This document shows positions 61,333-64,000 of a stretch of DNA of 64,000 nt, piece by piece. The notes beneath the pieces were generated by a model. That model made no database searches. It saw only the letters and a list, made by a program, of their open reading frames with translations, and was not told where the DNA came from. The number at the start of each line of letters is the position of its first letter. Within the stretch, counting starts at the first letter, position 1. The stretch is from Flavobacterium tegetincola DSM 22377 (GTDB lineage Bacteria > Bacteroidota > Bacteroidia > Flavobacteriales > Flavobacteriaceae): NCBI RefSeq assembly GCF_000425485.1, contig NZ_KE384389.1:90992-154991 (forward strand), in the 5' to 3' direction. The position numbers were made by a program, and so were the translations under genes.

Positions 61333-62733
61333 GTGAAAAATTTTATTCTAAATACAAAATACAAGCTGATTCTCGCTGATACAATAACGCCAGTGAGTAT
61401 TTATTTAAAGATCCGAGATAAATTCCCGAACAGCATTTTACTGGAAAGTAGCGATTACCGGGGGAACGACAATAGTTTCTCTTACATCTGTTGTAATCCC
61501 ATTGCTTCACTAAAAATCGAAAACGAAAAGTGCACTACTTCCTACCCAGACGGAACGAGTGAAGTAGTGCTAATTGATAAAAAGGTAAATGTTGCCCAAT
61601 TAATTCAGCAGTTCTCATCGCAATTCAAGACCGATAATAATGATTTTAAATTCATTACCAACGGATTATTTGGCTACATTTCTTACGATGCTGTCCGTTA
61701 TTTTGAGAAAGTGCATATTGCTAAAAAAGACGAAAGCACATCAATACCTGAAGTGCAATACCACGTTTATCAAAACATCATTGCCATCAATCACTTTAAA
61801 AATGAGGCTTATATTTTTTGCCACAGCGTAGATGGAACAGATAACACGGCAGAAATTGAACAACTTTTGCAGTCGCGCAATATTGCTACGTATAAATTTA
61901 AAAAAGAAGGAGAAGGATTTTCAAACCTAACAGATGAAGATTTTAAAGAAAATGTTGCTTTGGCAAAAAAGCATTGCCAAAGAGGCGATGTGTTTCAATT
62001 GGTGTTGTCAAGACGTTTTACACAACCGTTTAAAGGTGACGAATTTAATGTGTATAGAGCTTTGCGAAGCATTAATCCTTCGCCCTACTTGTTCTTCTTT
62101 GACTATGGAGATTTTAAAATTTTTGGGTCTTCGCCCGAAGCACAACTTATTGTAAAAGACAGGAAAGCAGAAATTCATCCCATTGCGGGAACGTTCAAAC
62201 GAACAGGTGATGACGAACAAGATGCGATTTTGGCAAAAAAATTAGCTAAAGATGAAAAGGAAAACAGCGAACACATCATGCTGGTCGATTTAGCCCGAAA
62301 TGATTTGAGCAGAAATGGAAGTCAAGTGGAAATTGAAAAATACCGAGAAGTACAGTTTTTCTCACACGTGATTCACCTGGTTTCCAAGGTAACCGCTCGT
62401 CTGCACGATAAAGCAACCACCATGCAAGTGGTAGCTGATACTTTTCCAGCAGGAACGTTAAGTGGCGCGCCAAAACACAGGGCGATGCAACTCATTGAAG
62501 ACTACGAGAAGACAAACCGAAATTTTTACGGTGGAGCAATTGGTTTTATGGATTTTGAGGGTAATTTTAATCATGCCATTATGATCCGGACTTTTTTAAG
62601 CAAAAATCACGAACTGCATTCGCAAGCTGGTGCGGGAATTGTGGCACATTCAGATGAGGAAGCAGAAATGCAAGAAGTGTATAATAAATTACGTGCGTTA
62701 AATAAAGCACTTGACGTTGCAGAAAATATATAA
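61333..62733 (+). CDS. trpE: Anthranilate synthase component I
   Basis: A 466-residue chorismate-binding enzyme. The N-terminal regulatory motif LLESSDYRGNDNSFSYI includes the LLES element involved in tryptophan feedback inhibition. The catalytic part shows GDVFQLVLSRRF, FGSSPEAQLIV, PIAGTFKRTGD, HIMLVDLARND and FPAGTLSGAPKHRAMQLI. With TrpG it makes anthranilate from chorismate and glutamine. The frame begins at a GTG (61333), 37 bases past the attenuator. First enzyme gene of the operon. Confidence 0.95.
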   Translation: MKNFILNTKYKLILADTITPVSIYLKIRDKFPNSILLESSDYRGNDNSFSYICCNPIASLKIENEKCTTSYPDGTSEVVLIDKKVNVAQLIQQFSSQFKTDNNDFKFITNGLFGYISYDAVRYFEKVHIAKKDESTSIPEVQYHVYQNIIAINHFKNEAYIFCHSVDGTDNTAEIEQLLQSRNIATYKFKKEGEGFSNLTDEDFKENVALAKKHCQRGDVFQLVLSRRFTQPFKGDEFNVYRALRSINPSPYLFFFDYGDFKIFGSSPEAQLIVKDRKAEIHPIAGTFKRTGDDEQDAILAKKLAKDEKENSEHIMLVDLARNDLSRNGSQVEIEKYREVQFFSHVIHLVSKVTARLHDKATTMQVVADTFPAGTLSGAPKHRAMQLIEDYEKTNRNFYGGAIGFMDFEGNFNHAIMIRTFLSKNHELHSQAGAGIVAHSDEEAEMQEVYNKLRALNKALDVAENI

Positions 62734-62839
62734 TTAGAGAAAATTCAAATAGGAAAGGGGCATCATCTAGATTGGGTTGCAAAGACGGATTGCGATATGC
62801 CATTTCCATATTCTATTGATAAAAAAATAATATCTACGT

Positions 62840-63406
62840 ATGAAAAAGATAGTAGTCATTGATAATTACGACAGTTTTACCTATAATTTAGTACATTACT
62901 TGGAAGCTATGGATGCCGAAGTAACTGTATTGCGAAACGACGAATTTGATTTAGAAGAATTAGAGGATTTTGAGAAAATCATACTTTCTCCAGGACCTGG
63001 AATTCCTGACGAAGCAGGTTTGTTAAAAGAAGTCATCCGTAAATATGCCAGTTCCAAAAGCATTTTAGGAGTTTGTTTGGGCCAGCAAGCCATTGGAGAA
63101 GTTTTTGGAGGTCAACTCATTAATCTAGATGAAGTGTTTCACGGCGTGGCAACTAAAATTAAAATCACAGTGGATGATGAAGTTTTATTTCAAGGTTTGC
63201 CAAATGAATTTGAAGTTGGAAGATATCATTCTTGGGTAGTTCAATCGCCGCTTCCTGCCGATTTAGAAATTACCGCTGTGGATGAGCAAGACCAAATTAT
63301 GGCTTTGAGACATAAAAATTTTGATGTTCGTGCGGTTCAGTTTCACCCGGAAAGCATTTTAACACCGAATGGAAAACAGATATTGGCAAATTGGTTAAAC
63401 AGTTAG
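62840..63406 (+). CDS. trpG: Anthranilate synthase component II (glutamine amidotransferase)
   Basis: A 188-residue class I amidotransferase. VVIDNYDSFTYNLVHYLEA is the opening, LSPGPGIPDEAG the oxyanion region, ILGVCLGQQAIGEVFGG carries the nucleophilic Cys and VQFHPESILTPNG the His and Glu. It supplies ammonia to TrpE. It is separated from trpE by 106 bases without a gene and from trpD by a 103-base gap containing a repeat. Confidence 0.95.
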   Translation: MKKIVVIDNYDSFTYNLVHYLEAMDAEVTVLRNDEFDLEELEDFEKIILSPGPGIPDEAGLLKEVIRKYASSKSILGVCLGQQAIGEVFGGQLINLDEVFHGVATKIKITVDDEVLFQGLPNEFEVGRYHSWVVQSPLPADLEITAVDEQDQIMALRHKNFDVRAVQFHPESILTPNGKQILANWLNS

Positions 63407-63429
63407 AATAAGAAAAACCAAATTACACC

Positions 63430-63488
63430 ACAGATTACATGATTTTCACAGATTAATCTTTCTTATCTTTTTAATCTGTGGCAAAAAA
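63430..63488. repeat. Dispersed intergenic repeat between trpG and trpD
   Basis: CCACAGATTA (63428-63437) and TAATCTGTGG (63472-63481) form a perfect 10-bp inverted repeat. The right 24 bases (63465-63488) are identical to 34993-35016, and the left ends agree too. It sits within the trp operon. Confidence 0.8.
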
Positions 63489-63509
63489 ATAATATACAGA
63501 AAAACACGA

Positions 63510-64000
63510 ATGAAAACAATCCTAAACCGACTTATAAATCACGAAATGCTTACCAAAGAAGAAGCACGTGAAGTCCTGATACACATTTCACACGGAAGCT
63601 ATAACGAAAGTCAGATCGCCTCTTTTTTAACAGTGTTCATGATGCGAAGCATTACGATTGATGAACTGCAAGGATTTAGAGAAGCCTTATTGGAAATGTG
63701 TATTCGGGTGGACCTTTCTTCACACAATACCATTGATTTATGTGGAACAGGTGGCGATGGGAAAAACACGTTCAATATATCTACTTTGGCGTCCTTCGTC
63801 ACCGCTGGTGCCGGAGTAAAAGTGGCTAAACATGGAAATTACGGCGTCTCATCCATTTCGGGTTCTAGTAATGTGATGGAAAACTTGGGAATCAAATTCA
63901 CAACCGATGCGGATTACCTCAATAAATGCATGGATCAAGCGGGAATTGCGATTTTGCATGCACCACTTTTTCACCCTGCGATGAAAAACGTAGGAAAAAT
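63510..64000 (+). CDS. trpD: Anthranilate phosphoribosyltransferase, N-terminal part (continues past window)
   Basis: The frame begins ATG at 63510 (MKTILNRLINHEMLTKEEA) and is open to the window end, covering 163 residues. DLCGTGGDGKNTFNISTLAS is the PRPP-binding glycine-rich loop, and VAKHGNYGVSSISGSSNVME is the second signature. AILHAPLFHPAMKNVG follows. It joins anthranilate to phosphoribosyl pyrophosphate. The rest, and probably trpC, F, B and A, lie outside the window. Confidence 0.94.
   Translation, partial: MKTILNRLINHEMLTKEEAREVLIHISHGSYNESQIASFLTVFMMRSITIDELQGFREALLEMCIRVDLSSHNTIDLCGTGGDGKNTFNISTLASFVTAGAGVKVAKHGNYGVSSISGSSNVMENLGIKFTTDADYLNKCMDQAGIAILHAPLFHPAMKNVGK

Overview
The window looks like a chromosomal segment of a Flavobacteriaceae bacterium, probably Flavobacterium or a close relative. 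It is AT-rich. Several genes are preceded by the Bacteroidetes-type -7 promoter element TANNTTTG, and Shine-Dalgarno sequences are not evident. It carries type IX secretion (T9SS) cargo with type A and type B sorting domains, a PorP/SprF protein, and family markers such as DUF4271, DUF4296, DUF6089 and DUF1343. No rRNA, tRNA, CRISPR array, prophage or transposase was seen. Most of the content is core metabolism and envelope biogenesis.

Layout. 1-2489: end of a MacB-type permease gene and a TolC-like gene. 2623-5688: Fe-S and redox genes (Mrp, small NifU, ferredoxin-NADP reductase, 2Fe-2S ferredoxin). 5764-7205 (minus): hemD and DUF4271. 7356-9909: dolichyl-phosphate-mannose-type glycosyltransferase, dihydroorotase, DUF4296 lipoprotein. 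9906-12045 (minus): SDR protein and a large Nfu protein. 12177-18964: a 1931-residue T9SS type B surface protein with its PorP/SprF partner. 19028-27915: gamma carbonic anhydrase, then a long minus-strand envelope block (murI, two ompH/skp genes, bamA, uppS, DUF6089, nadK, CBS protein). 28034-31288: pdxJ, a hydrolase, a frameshifted T9SS type A protein and a holin-like protein. 31402-34842: tig-clpP-clpX.

35088-44117: kynureninase, four-helix-bundle protein, arginase-family enzyme, a minus-strand light-related cluster (flavin reductase, DUF2256 microprotein, cryptochrome DASH, Fe-S photolyase), kynurenine 3-monooxygenase and a cupin. 44122-45636: HerA-like ATPase. 46097-51901: ExbB-ExbD-ExbD-TonB operon continuing into a small membrane protein, a PstS-like lipoprotein and a TPR protein. 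52231-60950: queE, DUF2059, class V aminotransferase, methyltransferase, YkgJ, NamZ-like lipoprotein, LolC/E-type permease and a large PLP enzyme. 61168-64000: start of the tryptophan operon (trpE, trpG, trpD).

The strongest regulatory finding is a trp attenuator not represented by any long reading frame: a 20-codon leader peptide with three consecutive Trp codons, followed by an intrinsic terminator just upstream of trpE. The second theme is the intergenic DNA. It is rich in short degenerate repeats: 24-bp and 63-bp tandem arrays, paired inverted tracts ending just before start codons, and dispersed elements of the ACAGATT...AATCTGTGGC and TGTCATTCTGAAC types. One dispersed element lies inside the trp operon, and a 30-bp direct repeat flanks the four-helix-bundle gene. 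I found no wholly new multi-gene system. The flavin reductase/DUF2256/cryptochrome/photolyase cluster is the most system-like group.
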